A stretch of 64,000 nucleotides of DNA from Bacteroidia bacterium (GTDB taxonomy: Bacteria; Bacteroidota; Bacteroidia; Flavobacteriales; Flavobacteriaceae), in contig JAUIBW010000016.1 in assembly GCA_030427585.1 (NCBI GenBank), positions 50,903-114,902 on the forward strand, in the 5' to 3' direction. Shown here one piece after another: positions 18,911 to 28,039 of the stretch (positions are counted from its first letter, which is position 1; each line of letters starts with the position of its first letter). Below the pieces are notes generated by a model. It was given only the letters and a program-made list of their open reading frames with translations, did not search any database and was not told the DNA's origin. The position numbers and the translations under genes were made by a program.

Positions 18911-19342
18911 ATGAAAAACACAAATTTTCCTATTAGAAATATTAAACATCTAATACCTCAAAAAGAACCTTTTGAAATGGTAGATACTATGCTGGGTTTT
19001 TCAGAGACAAGTGTTGTATCCTCTTTTAAGATTACAAAAAGCAATCTTTTTCTAAAAGATGATTTATTTTTAGAACCTGGAATTATAGAAAATATGGCGC
19101 AAACTGTGGCATTACATACAGGGTATAATTATTTTCTTAAAAACGAACCTGCTCCTACAGGCTATATTGGGTCAATAAAAAAGATAGAAGTTTTTTATCT
19201 TCCAAAAGTAAATGAGACTATAACTACTAAAGCCGAAATTTTACACGAATTTATGGGAGTTACCATGGTCAAAATCGAAGTGTTTAACGCCAAAAAAGAA
19301 GTGATTGCTTCTGGGCAAATGAAAACAGTTATTGCTAGCTAA
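18911..19342 (+). CDS. FabZ-like hotdog protein lacking the catalytic histidine
   Basis: A 143-residue hotdog fold. The segment equivalent to FabZ LPHRxPFLLVD reads LIPQKEPFEMVD, so the catalytic histidine is replaced by Gln17, while the second catalytic residue is retained (Glu60 in PGIIENMAQ). It shares its last bases with the next gene, which encodes a paralogue with an intact His. The likely arrangement is a heterodimeric dehydratase in which this subunit is inactive or structural, as with the paired ApeI/ApeP dehydratases of aryl polyene systems (analogy, not shown here). Confidence 0.85.
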   Translation: MKNTNFPIRNIKHLIPQKEPFEMVDTMLGFSETSVVSSFKITKSNLFLKDDLFLEPGIIENMAQTVALHTGYNYFLKNEPAPTGYIGSIKKIEVFYLPKVNETITTKAEILHEFMGVTMVKIEVFNAKKEVIASGQMKTVIAS

Positions 19343-19797
19343 TGGATAAAGTCGAAACATTAGATATCGCTAAATTCCTGCCACATCGAACTCCTTTTTT
19401 AATGGTAGATAAAGTGTTATCTATTGATGACAAACATGTAGCAACTTCGTTTACTATAAAATCAGACTGCATTTTTGTTAGCGATACTATTTTTAACGAA
19501 ATTGGTATGGTAGAGAATGCCGCCCAAACCTGCTCTTCAATCGTTGGTAAAAGTTATTTTGAAGAAGACGATCTAGAAGGTGAAGGCACAAAACTTATTG
19601 GTTTTATTAGTGCAATAAAAAAAGTACATGTATATAGATGTCCTACCGTAGGAGAGACAATAGTTTCTAAAGCTGTTTTAAAATCCCGATTTGATACAGA
19701 GCAATATAGCATGTGTACACTAGAGTGCACCATTCATGAAACAGATAAAGAATTATTATCTTGTGAAATGAATTTATTTATTCAAGAAATGAAATAG
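19342..19797 (+). CDS. FabZ-like beta-hydroxyacyl-ACP dehydratase
   Basis: A 151-residue hotdog enzyme with both FabZ-type catalytic residues: His15 in LPHRTPFLMVD and Glu58 in GMVENAAQTC. It would remove water from beta-hydroxyacyl-ACP to create the conjugated double bonds. The start codon ATG overlaps the stop of the preceding paralogue (TAATG), consistent with equal production of two subunits. Confidence 0.9.
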   Translation: MDKVETLDIAKFLPHRTPFLMVDKVLSIDDKHVATSFTIKSDCIFVSDTIFNEIGMVENAAQTCSSIVGKSYFEEDDLEGEGTKLIGFISAIKKVHVYRCPTVGETIVSKAVLKSRFDTEQYSMCTLECTIHETDKELLSCEMNLFIQEMK

Positions 19798-19805
19798 GTT
19801 GTGCT

Positions 19806-20213
19806 ATGAAAAAAAGTGAAGTTCCACAAGATAAAGGTAGTTTAAAGTCTGCAAATTTTAAAGAACTATGTTATGCTGTTAATGAAAATGGAGAGTATAC
19901 AACTGCAGGTAGCAGTGGATGGACTCCTAAGACCATTGCATTAAACAATGCACTGCAGGAAATAAACGAACGTGTAGAAAAAGCTAAAATTAAAGTTTTA
20001 AATAACCAGACAAGCCCTATAGAATATTATATGGAGCTACATAAAATGGATATTACTATTTTAGCTAGTTATGTTGGTCTATGGAAATGGCGCGTTAAAA
20101 GGCACTTTAAACCAAAAGTATTTCATAGGTTATCTCAAAAAACATTGCAAAAATACGCTGATGTTTTCGAAATCACTGTAGATCAATTAAAACACATTGA
20201 ACATGGAAATTAA
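19806..20213 (+). CDS. Small helix-turn-helix-like protein of unknown function
   Basis: A basic 135-residue protein. The C-terminal half (MDITILASYVGLWKWRVKRHF ... LSQKTLQKYADVFEITVDQLKHIE, split by a short linker) follows the pattern of XRE-type helix-turn-helix domains, whose last helix typically reads YAxxLxIxxDxL. The N-terminal half contains YAVNENGEYTTAGSSGW and a helical stretch. It overlaps the BtrH-like gene by 11 bases. It could be the local regulator or a chain-handling protein without DNA binding; I do not recognise a named family. Confidence 0.65.
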   Translation: MKKSEVPQDKGSLKSANFKELCYAVNENGEYTTAGSSGWTPKTIALNNALQEINERVEKAKIKVLNNQTSPIEYYMELHKMDITILASYVGLWKWRVKRHFKPKVFHRLSQKTLQKYADVFEITVDQLKHIEHGN

Positions 20214-21198
20214 TTTTACACATCATCAATCTGCACACTGCGAAAATGGTGTTGTGTCTAATTTAATGAAACATAATGGTTTCAATGTTAGTGAACCTAT
20301 GGTTTTCGGCATTGGGTCAGGACTATTATTTTGTTACATACCATTTTTAATGGTAAATCATGCTCCTGCCCTTACTTATCGGGCAATGCCTGGTTTTATT
20401 TTTAAACGATTTGCAAAAAGAGTTGGTATAAAAATAAAACGGGAAAAATTTAAAAGCCCTCAGAACGCTAAGGCACGTTTAGACGAAAACCTCAAGAAGA
20501 ATAATCCTGTAGGGCTTCAAGTTGGAGTATATAACCTAGTGTATTTCCCCGACGAGTATCGTTTTCATTTTAACGCTCACAACCTAGTTGTTTACGGAAA
20601 AAAAGAAGATTCGTATCTAATTAGCGACCCAGTAATGGAAACTGTTACAACTTTAACAGCAAAAGAACTAGAAAAAGTACGTTTTGCCAAAGGTGCTTTC
20701 GCTCCCAAAGGACACATGTACTACCCTATCGATTTTCCTAAGGAGTTAGCTTTAGAAAAAGCTATAGTAAAAGGAATTAAACAAACTTGTAGAGAAATGC
20801 TTGCTCCAGTACCTATTGTTGGAGTTAAAGGAATTCGAACAGTTGCTAAATTAATTCGCAAATGGCCAAAAAAGAAAGGTACAAAAGTGGCCAATCATTA
20901 TTTGGGACAAGTAGTTAGAATGCAAGAAGAAATAGGAACCGGAGGTGGTGGATTTAGGTATATCTATGCTGCATTCTTACAAGAGGCTGGCAAAGTATTA
21001 AAGAATAATATATTAATCGAGTTATCTACAGAAATGACTGCAATTGGTGATTCGTGGAGAGATTTTGCTTTAGATGCTTCTCGCATATACAAAAACCGAA
21101 GCGCAAAAGATGATGCATATAACGATGTTGCTTCGCAACTAGAAGATATAGCAAATCGAGAAGAAGTTTTCTTTAAAAAACTAAAGAAAGCGATTTAA
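20203..21198 (+). CDS. BtrH N-terminal-domain (C39-like) protein
   Basis: A 331-residue protein starting at ATG 20203 (a TTG six bases earlier is less likely). The N terminus HHQSAHCENGVVSNLMKHNG and the segment HFNAHNLVVYGKKEDSYLISDP match the BtrH N-terminal / C39-like papain fold, with candidate Cys and His residues. BtrH-type proteins act as acyltransferases that move an acyl group from a carrier protein to an acceptor. Here it could transfer a chain from an ACP, or process something for the adjacent ABC transporter. The gene pair with the HTH-like protein and the ABC genes suggests a functional sub-block. Confidence 0.75.
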   Translation: MEINFTHHQSAHCENGVVSNLMKHNGFNVSEPMVFGIGSGLLFCYIPFLMVNHAPALTYRAMPGFIFKRFAKRVGIKIKREKFKSPQNAKARLDENLKKNNPVGLQVGVYNLVYFPDEYRFHFNAHNLVVYGKKEDSYLISDPVMETVTTLTAKELEKVRFAKGAFAPKGHMYYPIDFPKELALEKAIVKGIKQTCREMLAPVPIVGVKGIRTVAKLIRKWPKKKGTKVANHYLGQVVRMQEEIGTGGGGFRYIYAAFLQEAGKVLKNNILIELSTEMTAIGDSWRDFALDASRIYKNRSAKDDAYNDVASQLEDIANREEVFFKKLKKAI

Positions 21199-21212
21199 TA
21201 GCAAAATATAGC

Positions 21213-21953
21213 ATGATTAGAATTGAACAATTATCTAAAAAATACAAAGGTGCGGATACATACTCTGTATCAGATTTAGATTTGTTTATTGATGAACAAG
21301 AGATTTTTGGGTTACTTGGTCCAAATGGAGCTGGAAAAACTACATTAATTTCATTGTTATGCTCTTTAATAAAACCTACATCAGGATCATTTACTATAGA
21401 TGGTTTAACGTATAAAAACCCTAATCAATTAAAACAATTAATTGGTATTGTGCCTCAAGAATATGCTTTATATCCTTCGTTAACTGCTAATGAAAATCTT
21501 ATGTATTTCGGAAGCATGTATGGTTTAAAAGGGCGGCTTTTAAAATCCAAAATAAGCCAGACAATTGATACGTTAGGCCTATCAAAATTTGCTAATAAAA
21601 AAGTGAGTACGTTTTCCGGAGGGATGAAACGTCGGATTAATTTAATCGCCAGTATACTACACGATCCAAAAGTATTATTTTTAGACGAACCAACTGTTGG
21701 GGTAGATGTACAATCTAAAAATGTAATTATTAAATATTTACAACTCTTAAATCAAAAAGGAACTACGATTATTTACACATCACATCATTTGAATGAAGCT
21801 GAAGATTTTTGTACCAAAGTTGCTATTATAGATCATGGAAAAATAATATCTCAAGGGAAACCACAAGAATTAATTTCTAATCAAAAAAATGCAAATAACC
21901 TTGAAGATGTATTTTTAGCCTTAACCGGAAAAGCATTAAGAGATCATGCATAA
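21213..21953 (+). CDS. ABC transporter ATP-binding protein
   Basis: This 246-residue ATPase has Walker A (GPNGAGKTT), signature (FSGGMKRRINL), Walker B (VLFLDEPTVGVD) and H-loop (TSHHLNEAE). Its last 8 bases overlap the permease gene, so the two form one exporter of the ABC-2 (DrrAB-like) class. In this locus it probably moves the pigment lipid or a precursor from the inner membrane, although the substrate is not shown. Confidence 0.94.
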   Translation: MIRIEQLSKKYKGADTYSVSDLDLFIDEQEIFGLLGPNGAGKTTLISLLCSLIKPTSGSFTIDGLTYKNPNQLKQLIGIVPQEYALYPSLTANENLMYFGSMYGLKGRLLKSKISQTIDTLGLSKFANKKVSTFSGGMKRRINLIASILHDPKVLFLDEPTVGVDVQSKNVIIKYLQLLNQKGTTIIYTSHHLNEAEDFCTKVAIIDHGKIISQGKPQELISNQKNANNLEDVFLALTGKALRDHA

Positions 21954-23214
21954 ATTATGGGCTTCTACATATAAAGAGTTTTTATTGCTCACCAGAGATA
22001 TTGGTGGTATTGCTATTTTATTTGTAATGCCAATTGTATTAATTATCACGATAACAATTATTCAGGATAGTAGTTTTAAAACCATTAGTGATACTAAGAT
22101 TCCAATACTTCTTGTAAATAATGATAATGGTCGTGTTTCTGAAACTATAATTAGTAGCTTAACAGCATCTAATACTTTTCAAGTCATTCAAAAAGATAAC
22201 GAGCAAGAAGCCAGAAATCTGGTGTTTAAAGGAAATTATCAACTTGCTATAATTATCCCGGAAAAGCTATCATCAGATTTAGAGAAAAAAGTTAATCAAA
22301 ATGTAGAGGGTATTTTATCAAAATTTGGTCTGGAAGAAGAAAAAGAAGTTCAATCAGAAGAAACTATTTTAAATAAAGAGGTTAGACTATATTTTGATCC
22401 AGCAACTCAACTAACCTTTAAAAGTTCTGTAAAAAATGGTATCGATAAAATGATTTCTAAAATAGAAATACAATCTATTTACAAAGCTTTTCATGAACAA
22501 GTTGCAGAAGACGATACAGAGGTTATTTTCGAAACAGATAATTTTATCAGTTTTAAAGAAATAGTTCCAAAACAAGGAGACAAAGAGATTATTCCTAATT
22601 CTGCTCAACACAATGTACCTGCCTGGACTTTATTTGCTATCTTTTTTATTATAGTCCCCTTATCCATAAATATTGTAAAAGAAAAAAATCAAGGAACCTT
22701 TGTACGATTAAGAACAAATCCTGTATCCTATGCAGTAGTGCTAGGAGGAAAAACTACAGTATATTTGGCTGTTTGTCTCATCCAATTTACTTTAATGTTA
22801 GCTATAGGAGTGTTTTTATTTCCAAAACTAGGCTTACCAACATTAGATATATCAGGAAGGATATTAAATCTATTTATTGTTGCTTTTTTTGCAGGTTTAG
22901 CAGCAATAGGATTAGGGCTTTTGCTAGGGACTATTGCAAAGACACAAGAGCAATCTGCTCCATTTGGAGCAACCTTTGTGGTTATCCTAGCTGCTTTGGG
23001 AGGTGTTTGGGTACCTGTTTTTGTAATGCCTAAACTCATGCAACTGTTATCAAATATTTCGCCAATGAATTGGGGCTTAAATGCCTTCTATGATGTATTT
23101 TTGCGAAATGCCACCTTTATAGAAATTGTTCCGGAAATAATATTACTTTTATTATTTTTTATAATAACAGCTTTAATTTCTATTGTTTATAATGAAAAGA
23201 AAAATGCAGTCTAA
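21946..23214 (+). CDS. ABC-2 type transporter permease
   Basis: A 422-residue permease with one N-terminal membrane helix (GIAILFVMPIVLIITITII), a periplasmic loop of about 190 residues, and five C-terminal helices. This is the YhhJ/DrrB-like ABC-2 layout. The final domain resembles ABC2_membrane_3 (QGTFVRLRTNPVS, GLLLGTIAKTQEQ). It partners the ATPase directly upstream. The coding end overlaps the thioesterase start. Confidence 0.92.
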   Translation: MHKLWASTYKEFLLLTRDIGGIAILFVMPIVLIITITIIQDSSFKTISDTKIPILLVNNDNGRVSETIISSLTASNTFQVIQKDNEQEARNLVFKGNYQLAIIIPEKLSSDLEKKVNQNVEGILSKFGLEEEKEVQSEETILNKEVRLYFDPATQLTFKSSVKNGIDKMISKIEIQSIYKAFHEQVAEDDTEVIFETDNFISFKEIVPKQGDKEIIPNSAQHNVPAWTLFAIFFIIVPLSINIVKEKNQGTFVRLRTNPVSYAVVLGGKTTVYLAVCLIQFTLMLAIGVFLFPKLGLPTLDISGRILNLFIVAFFAGLAAIGLGLLLGTIAKTQEQSAPFGATFVVILAALGGVWVPVFVMPKLMQLLSNISPMNWGLNAFYDVFLRNATFIEIVPEIILLLLFFIITALISIVYNEKKNAV

Positions 23215-23653
23215 AAATAACAAAGAAATAAGTTTTACCAGCCAGGTTAGAGTACGTTTTGTAGAAACCGATCCCTTAGGAATTGTTTGGCATGGTAATT
23301 ATATTCAATATTTTGAAGATGGTAGGGAAGCTTTTGGAAGGCATCACGGTATTTCATATTTGGATCAAAAAAAGTTTGGTTATGCAACGCCAATCGTAAA
23401 ATCCAGTACAGAACACAAACTACCTTTACGATATGGAGATATTGCTACCATAAAAACAATTTATGTAGATAGTCCAGCCGCTAAAATGATTTTTAGATAT
23501 GAAATTTATAACCAAAATCATAAATTAGTCTGTACAGGAGAAACCGTACAGGTGTTTGTTGAAGATACGGGAAATGGTGATTTATCGCTAACAATCCCAT
23601 CTTTCTTTATTAAATGGAAACAAAAAGAGGGCCTTATAAAATTGAATGAGTAA
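23192..23653 (+). CDS. 4-hydroxybenzoyl-CoA-type thioesterase
   Basis: A hotdog thioesterase of about 153 residues with the 4HBT motif TDPLGIVWHGNYIQYFED, including the catalytic aspartate. It would release or edit thioester-bound chains. The start is uncertain between ATG 23192 and ATG 23204; both overlap the permease end, and the TTG at 23183 is unlikely. It overlaps the next ketosynthase gene by 8 bases. Confidence 0.9.
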   Translation: MKRKMQSKNNKEISFTSQVRVRFVETDPLGIVWHGNYIQYFEDGREAFGRHHGISYLDQKKFGYATPIVKSSTEHKLPLRYGDIATIKTIYVDSPAAKMIFRYEIYNQNHKLVCTGETVQVFVEDTGNGDLSLTIPSFFIKWKQKEGLIKLNE

Positions 23654-24791
23654 AATTTACGCTTCATATAATAATATAATATCATCGCTTGGTTTTGACA
23701 GCGAAACTGTTGTACAAAATATTCATAATGAGAATTCGGGCTTACGACGTATTGATGACAAAAACCTATTACCAAATCCATTTTATTCTTCAATTATAAA
23801 TAACGAAGATTTAGCTGCTAATTTTAAGCAATTAAATAATGAAGGGCAATTCACCCGCTTAGAACAGATGATGATTTCTTCATTGAGCCAAGTTATTAAA
23901 GCATCTAAAATCCCCTTAACAAATCGCGTTGGACTTATAATATCTACAACCAAAGGCAATATTGATGTTTTAAATAAAAACAATGAATTCCAAAAAGAGC
24001 GAGCCTATTTAGGTACCTTAGGAAGAGTAATCAAAGAAACTTTAGGGTTTAAAAATGATGCTATCGTTGTTTCTAATGCATGTGTTTCAGGAATTCTATC
24101 AATTGCCATTGCAAAGCGCTATATTAACCATGGCACCTATGACGATGTTTTTATTGTTAGTGGAGATATGGTAAGCGAATTTATAGTAACCGGTTTCAAT
24201 TCTTTTCAGGCACTAAGTGATGAGCCTTGTAAACCTTATGATAAAGATCGAAAAGGGGTTAATATCGGAGAAGTTGCTGCCAGCATTTTGATCACTAATA
24301 ACAAGAAAAGATTATCCAAAGAAGCTGTTGTTATTTTGGGCGAAGGCTCTTGTAACGACGCAAATCATATTTCTGGACCTTCCCGAACCGGTGAAGGTTT
24401 ATATCGAAGTGTACAATCTGCTTTTAAAGAAGGAAATGTTACTCATACCGATATTGATTACATTTCGGCCCATGGAACTGCAACATTGTTTAATGACGAA
24501 ACAGAATCAATTGCATTTAACAGGCTTAATTTAAGCAAAGTACCCTTAAATAGCTTAAAAGGCTATTTTGGTCATACATTGGGAGCTTCGGGATTAGTCG
24601 AGACTATTGTCGGGATGTATTCATTGTATAAGAATACATTATACACTTCATTAGGCTTTAAAGAACCTGGCACCTCTAAACCCTTAAATATTATTACCAA
24701 AACCACCCCAAAACAATTAAATATTTTCCTAAAGACTGCCTCTGGATTTGGAGGCTGTAATACCGCAGTTGTATTCCAAAAAATAAAATAA
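23646..24791 (+). CDS. Beta-ketoacyl-ACP synthase, second
   Basis: A 381-residue ketosynthase, divergent from the FabB/F norm but with the full triad: Cys146 (SNACVSGIL), His in SAHGTATLFNDET and His in YFGHTLGASG. Aryl polyene loci carry similar divergent ketosynthases. It is coupled by overlap to the thioesterase and followed by the methyltransferase. Confidence 0.9.
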   Translation: MSKIYASYNNIISSLGFDSETVVQNIHNENSGLRRIDDKNLLPNPFYSSIINNEDLAANFKQLNNEGQFTRLEQMMISSLSQVIKASKIPLTNRVGLIISTTKGNIDVLNKNNEFQKERAYLGTLGRVIKETLGFKNDAIVVSNACVSGILSIAIAKRYINHGTYDDVFIVSGDMVSEFIVTGFNSFQALSDEPCKPYDKDRKGVNIGEVAASILITNNKKRLSKEAVVILGEGSCNDANHISGPSRTGEGLYRSVQSAFKEGNVTHTDIDYISAHGTATLFNDETESIAFNRLNLSKVPLNSLKGYFGHTLGASGLVETIVGMYSLYKNTLYTSLGFKEPGTSKPLNIITKTTPKQLNIFLKTASGFGGCNTAVVFQKIK

Positions 24792-24808
24792 CTTATATTT
24801 ATAAACGT

Positions 24809-25870
24809 ATGTCAGTTCAAACTATAAAAGCTATAGACGCAATCCAGGAAGCACAAAAAATAGCTTTTGCTCCTTTTGTTTTTCAAGCAACGATTTCTTT
24901 AAGAAAGCTTGGGGTTTTAGATCTTATTTTTGATAGAAGGAAAAAAGGAGGAATCACATTAGAGGATATTTCTAAAGAATTATCTATTAGTAATTATGGT
25001 ATTGGTGTTTTATTAGAAATTGCTGAAAGCTCTAATATTGTTAGCAAAAATGAGAATGACACTTATGAATTAACTAATATTGGTTATTTTTTAAATTATA
25101 ACAAAACCGTTGATGTTAATATCAACTTCACCAATGATGTCTGCTATAAAGGGTTATATCATTTAAACGATTCTATTAAAGAAGGGAAACCCGAAGGATT
25201 AAAAGAGTTAGGGAATTGGGACACCATATATGAAGGTCTATCGCAATTAGATCCAGAAATACAAAAGTCCTGGTTTGAGTTTGACCATCATTATTCTGAC
25301 GATATATTCCAGGATGCATTAGAAATAGTTTTCAGGAAAAAGCCAAAATTAATATTTGATATTGGTGCAAACACAGGAAAGTTTGCTATTAGCTGTTGCA
25401 ACTATAATGACGATGTATCGATAAAAATGATTGATTTGCCTGGTCAATTAAAAAAAGCACTTGCTGCCGTAAAAGACAATCAACTCGAAAACCGTGTTAC
25501 CGGACATGAGATAGATTGGTTATCCGAAAACCCAAAAATCCCAACCGGAGCAGATACCATATGGATGTGTCAATTTTTAGATTGTTTTTCTAAAGATGAA
25601 ATCCTAAAAATATTAAAAGTTTGTGTCGAATCTATGAATGATAACACCGAGCTATTAATTATGGAAACATACACAGACAGGCAAAAATTTGATAATGCTA
25701 AATTTATCCTTGAAGCCACATCATTATATTTTACAGTGTTGGCAAATGGGAATAGTAAAATGTACAAAGCTACCGAATTAATAGAATTAGTAAACGAAGC
25801 TGGGTTAACAATAAAAGAAGATTTGGCTGTAGGAGAATACCATACCATATTTATCTGTAAAAAAAAGTAG
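24809..25870 (+). CDS. SAM-dependent O-methyltransferase (dimerisation domain plus Rossmann)
   Basis: A 353-residue enzyme with an N-terminal winged-helix dimerisation domain (residues 20-95) and a SAM-binding fold with motif I LIFDIGANTGKFA near residue 185. The layout is that of small-molecule O-methyltransferases. In this locus it could methylate the ring or hydroxyl of the aryl polyene head group; methylated flexirubins are known. C-methylation is possible. Confidence 0.82.
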   Translation: MSVQTIKAIDAIQEAQKIAFAPFVFQATISLRKLGVLDLIFDRRKKGGITLEDISKELSISNYGIGVLLEIAESSNIVSKNENDTYELTNIGYFLNYNKTVDVNINFTNDVCYKGLYHLNDSIKEGKPEGLKELGNWDTIYEGLSQLDPEIQKSWFEFDHHYSDDIFQDALEIVFRKKPKLIFDIGANTGKFAISCCNYNDDVSIKMIDLPGQLKKALAAVKDNQLENRVTGHEIDWLSENPKIPTGADTIWMCQFLDCFSKDEILKILKVCVESMNDNTELLIMETYTDRQKFDNAKFILEATSLYFTVLANGNSKMYKATELIELVNEAGLTIKEDLAVGEYHTIFICKKK

Positions 25871-25877
25871 TCGATTA

Positions 25878-26498
25878 ATGAAGTCTGAATTTTACATAAA
25901 ATCATTCTGTCATATAAAAGACAATAAAGTTTCTTTAAACGGTACTGTTATATACAACGATAATGATACTTTAGATTTTTTAGAATTTATAAAAGCAGCG
26001 TATAGAAGTTTTGATACTAAATATCCTAAATTCTTTAAAATGGATGGGTTAAGTAAGCTTGCCTTTTTGGCGTCAGATCTTATCCTGCAAGAAGAAAAAT
26101 TAAATATAGACGACGAAAATAACATTGCTATTGTATTTTCAAATAAATCATCTAGTCTAGATACCGATGAAAAACATCAGGAATCTATCCAAAATAAAGA
26201 CAATTACTATCCAAGCCCTGCTGTTTTTGTATATACATTACCCAATATCTGTATTGGTGAGATTAGTATAAAATATAAACTTCATTCTGAAAATAGTTTT
26301 TTTATCTTTGACAGCTTTAATGCCGAATATTTATCAGACTATACAAATAGTCTATTATTAGCAAATAAAGCTAATGAAGTTCTTTGTGGTTGGGTAGAAT
26401 TTGATGGAGTAGCATATGACGCATTTTTATATCTGGTTTCTAGAGAAGGAACCACGATACATACTAAACAAAATATAGTAAATTTATATAATACATAA
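25878..26498 (+). CDS. Truncated ketosynthase-like protein without active-site cysteine
   Basis: This 206-residue protein resembles only the N-terminal half of a beta-ketoacyl synthase: YPKFFKMDGLSKLAFLASDLIL, NIAIVFSNKSSSLDTD and SPAVFVYTLPNICIGEISIKYKL. The region where the nucleophile Cys should lie reads HSENSFFIFDSFNAEYL, and no C-terminal half with the two His follows. It is intact and coupled (2-base gap) to the next ACP, so it is probably a functional non-catalytic partner, as is common in such loci, rather than a decaying fragment. Confidence 0.7.
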   Translation: MKSEFYIKSFCHIKDNKVSLNGTVIYNDNDTLDFLEFIKAAYRSFDTKYPKFFKMDGLSKLAFLASDLILQEEKLNIDDENNIAIVFSNKSSSLDTDEKHQESIQNKDNYYPSPAVFVYTLPNICIGEISIKYKLHSENSFFIFDSFNAEYLSDYTNSLLLANKANEVLCGWVEFDGVAYDAFLYLVSREGTTIHTKQNIVNLYNT

Positions 26499-26499
26499 T

Positions 26500-26757
26500 A
26501 TGGAGGTTTTAAAACAAGAACTAAAGGAAAACATTATTGAGCAATTAAATCTTGAAGATATTGCTGTTGAAGATATTGCTGATGACGATATTCTTTTTGG
26601 TGATGGTTTAGGTTTAGACTCAATTGATGCATTAGAATTAATTGTAATGTTAGATAAAAACTATGGTATTAAATTAACCGATCCTAAAGAAGGGCGTGAA
26701 ATTTTTGCATCTATAGAAGTAATGGCAAAATATATTGCTGAACATAGAACAAAATAA
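26500..26757 (+). CDS. Acyl carrier protein 2
   Basis: An 85-residue carrier with the phosphopantetheine serine at position 41 (GLGLDSIDALELIVML). It sits just before a ketosynthase and a chain-length-factor gene, which suggests it is the carrier for the polyene-extending complex. Confidence 0.93.
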   Translation: MEVLKQELKENIIEQLNLEDIAVEDIADDDILFGDGLGLDSIDALELIVMLDKNYGIKLTDPKEGREIFASIEVMAKYIAEHRTK

Positions 26758-26774
26758 ATTGTATTGGTATTTAA

Positions 26775-27977
26775 ATGAGTAAAGGTGTTGCTATAACCGG
26801 AATGGGAATAATTTCTGCTATCGGAAACAATGTTGCAGAAAATTATCAATCACTTATTAATGGTAAAAAAGGAATCTCTAGAATTTCCAAAATTGATACC
26901 ATTCATAAAGATGATATTATGGTTGGTGAAATTGCATCTACAAATCTGGAGTTAGAACAACAATTGGGTCTAACTCCTGATAATAATTACTCAAGAACAG
27001 CTTTATTAGGTGCTATTGCCGCTAAGGAGGCAATACAAGATGCTAGAATTTCTGATATCAATGCCTATACAACAGGATTAGTTTCGGCAACTAGTGTTGG
27101 TGGGATGGATATGACAGAAACGTACTATTATGATTATCTTAAAAACAAAAGCACCCAAAAATATATCGAAGGTCACCATGCCGGAGATTCTACTCAAAAA
27201 ATTGCAGAACAGTTAGGGATCAAGAAAAGCCTGGTAACTACCATAAGTACAGCTTGTTCTTCTGCTGCAAATGCTATAATGTTTGGTGCTCGATTAATTA
27301 AATCGGGAAAACTAGACAGGGTTATTGTGGGGGGATCTGATTGTTTGTCTAAGTTTACCATTAATGGGTTTAAAACTTTAATGATCCTATCAGACACATA
27401 CAACACTCCTTTTGATGAAAATAGAAAAGGTCTAAATTTAGGTGAAGCCGCAGCTTTTTTGGTATTAGAATCTGATAAAGTTATTGCTGCAGAAAAAAAA
27501 GAAGTATTGGGATATGTTAAAGGATATGGTAACGCAAATGACGCCTATCATCAAACAGCATCCTCAGAAAATGGAGATGGAGCAACTTTGGCAATGCAAA
27601 AAGCTTTAAAAGTTGCAGCATACACAGCAAATGATATTGATTACATTAATGCGCATGGGACAGCAACAGGAAATAATGATTTATCTGAAGGACGCGCTAT
27701 TCTAAGAGTTTTTGGCAAAGAAATTCCTGATTTTAGTTCTACAAAAGCATATACTGGACACACCTTAGCTGCTGCAGGAGCTATCGAAGCCGTTTATGCA
27801 GTATTAGCGCTTCAGCATAATATCATTTATCCTAATCTCAATTTTAAAACTCAGATGAAAGAGTTTGATATTATACCACAATTAGAACTCAAAGAAAAAG
27901 AATTACATACGGTGTTGTCTAATTCCTTAGGTTTTGGAGGTAATTGTTCTACAGTAATTTTTTCAAAAGAACAATAA
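26775..27977 (+). CDS. Beta-ketoacyl-ACP synthase, third (polyene KS candidate)
   Basis: A 400-residue ketosynthase with Cys161 (STACSSAAN), His in NAHGTATGNND and His in YTGHTLAAAGAIE. It is followed after 62 bases by a CLF-like gene. Type II polyketide logic makes this the catalytic half of a KS:CLF heterodimer that builds the aryl polyene on ACP2. Confidence 0.92.
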   Translation: MSKGVAITGMGIISAIGNNVAENYQSLINGKKGISRISKIDTIHKDDIMVGEIASTNLELEQQLGLTPDNNYSRTALLGAIAAKEAIQDARISDINAYTTGLVSATSVGGMDMTETYYYDYLKNKSTQKYIEGHHAGDSTQKIAEQLGIKKSLVTTISTACSSAANAIMFGARLIKSGKLDRVIVGGSDCLSKFTINGFKTLMILSDTYNTPFDENRKGLNLGEAAAFLVLESDKVIAAEKKEVLGYVKGYGNANDAYHQTASSENGDGATLAMQKALKVAAYTANDIDYINAHGTATGNNDLSEGRAILRVFGKEIPDFSSTKAYTGHTLAAAGAIEAVYAVLALQHNIIYPNLNFKTQMKEFDIIPQLELKEKELHTVLSNSLGFGGNCSTVIFSKEQ

Positions 27978-28039
27978 CAAAAAATTGTAAACAAAGGGAT
28001 AGTACCTAAAATATACAAAAACTGTTTAATTAAAGAGAT

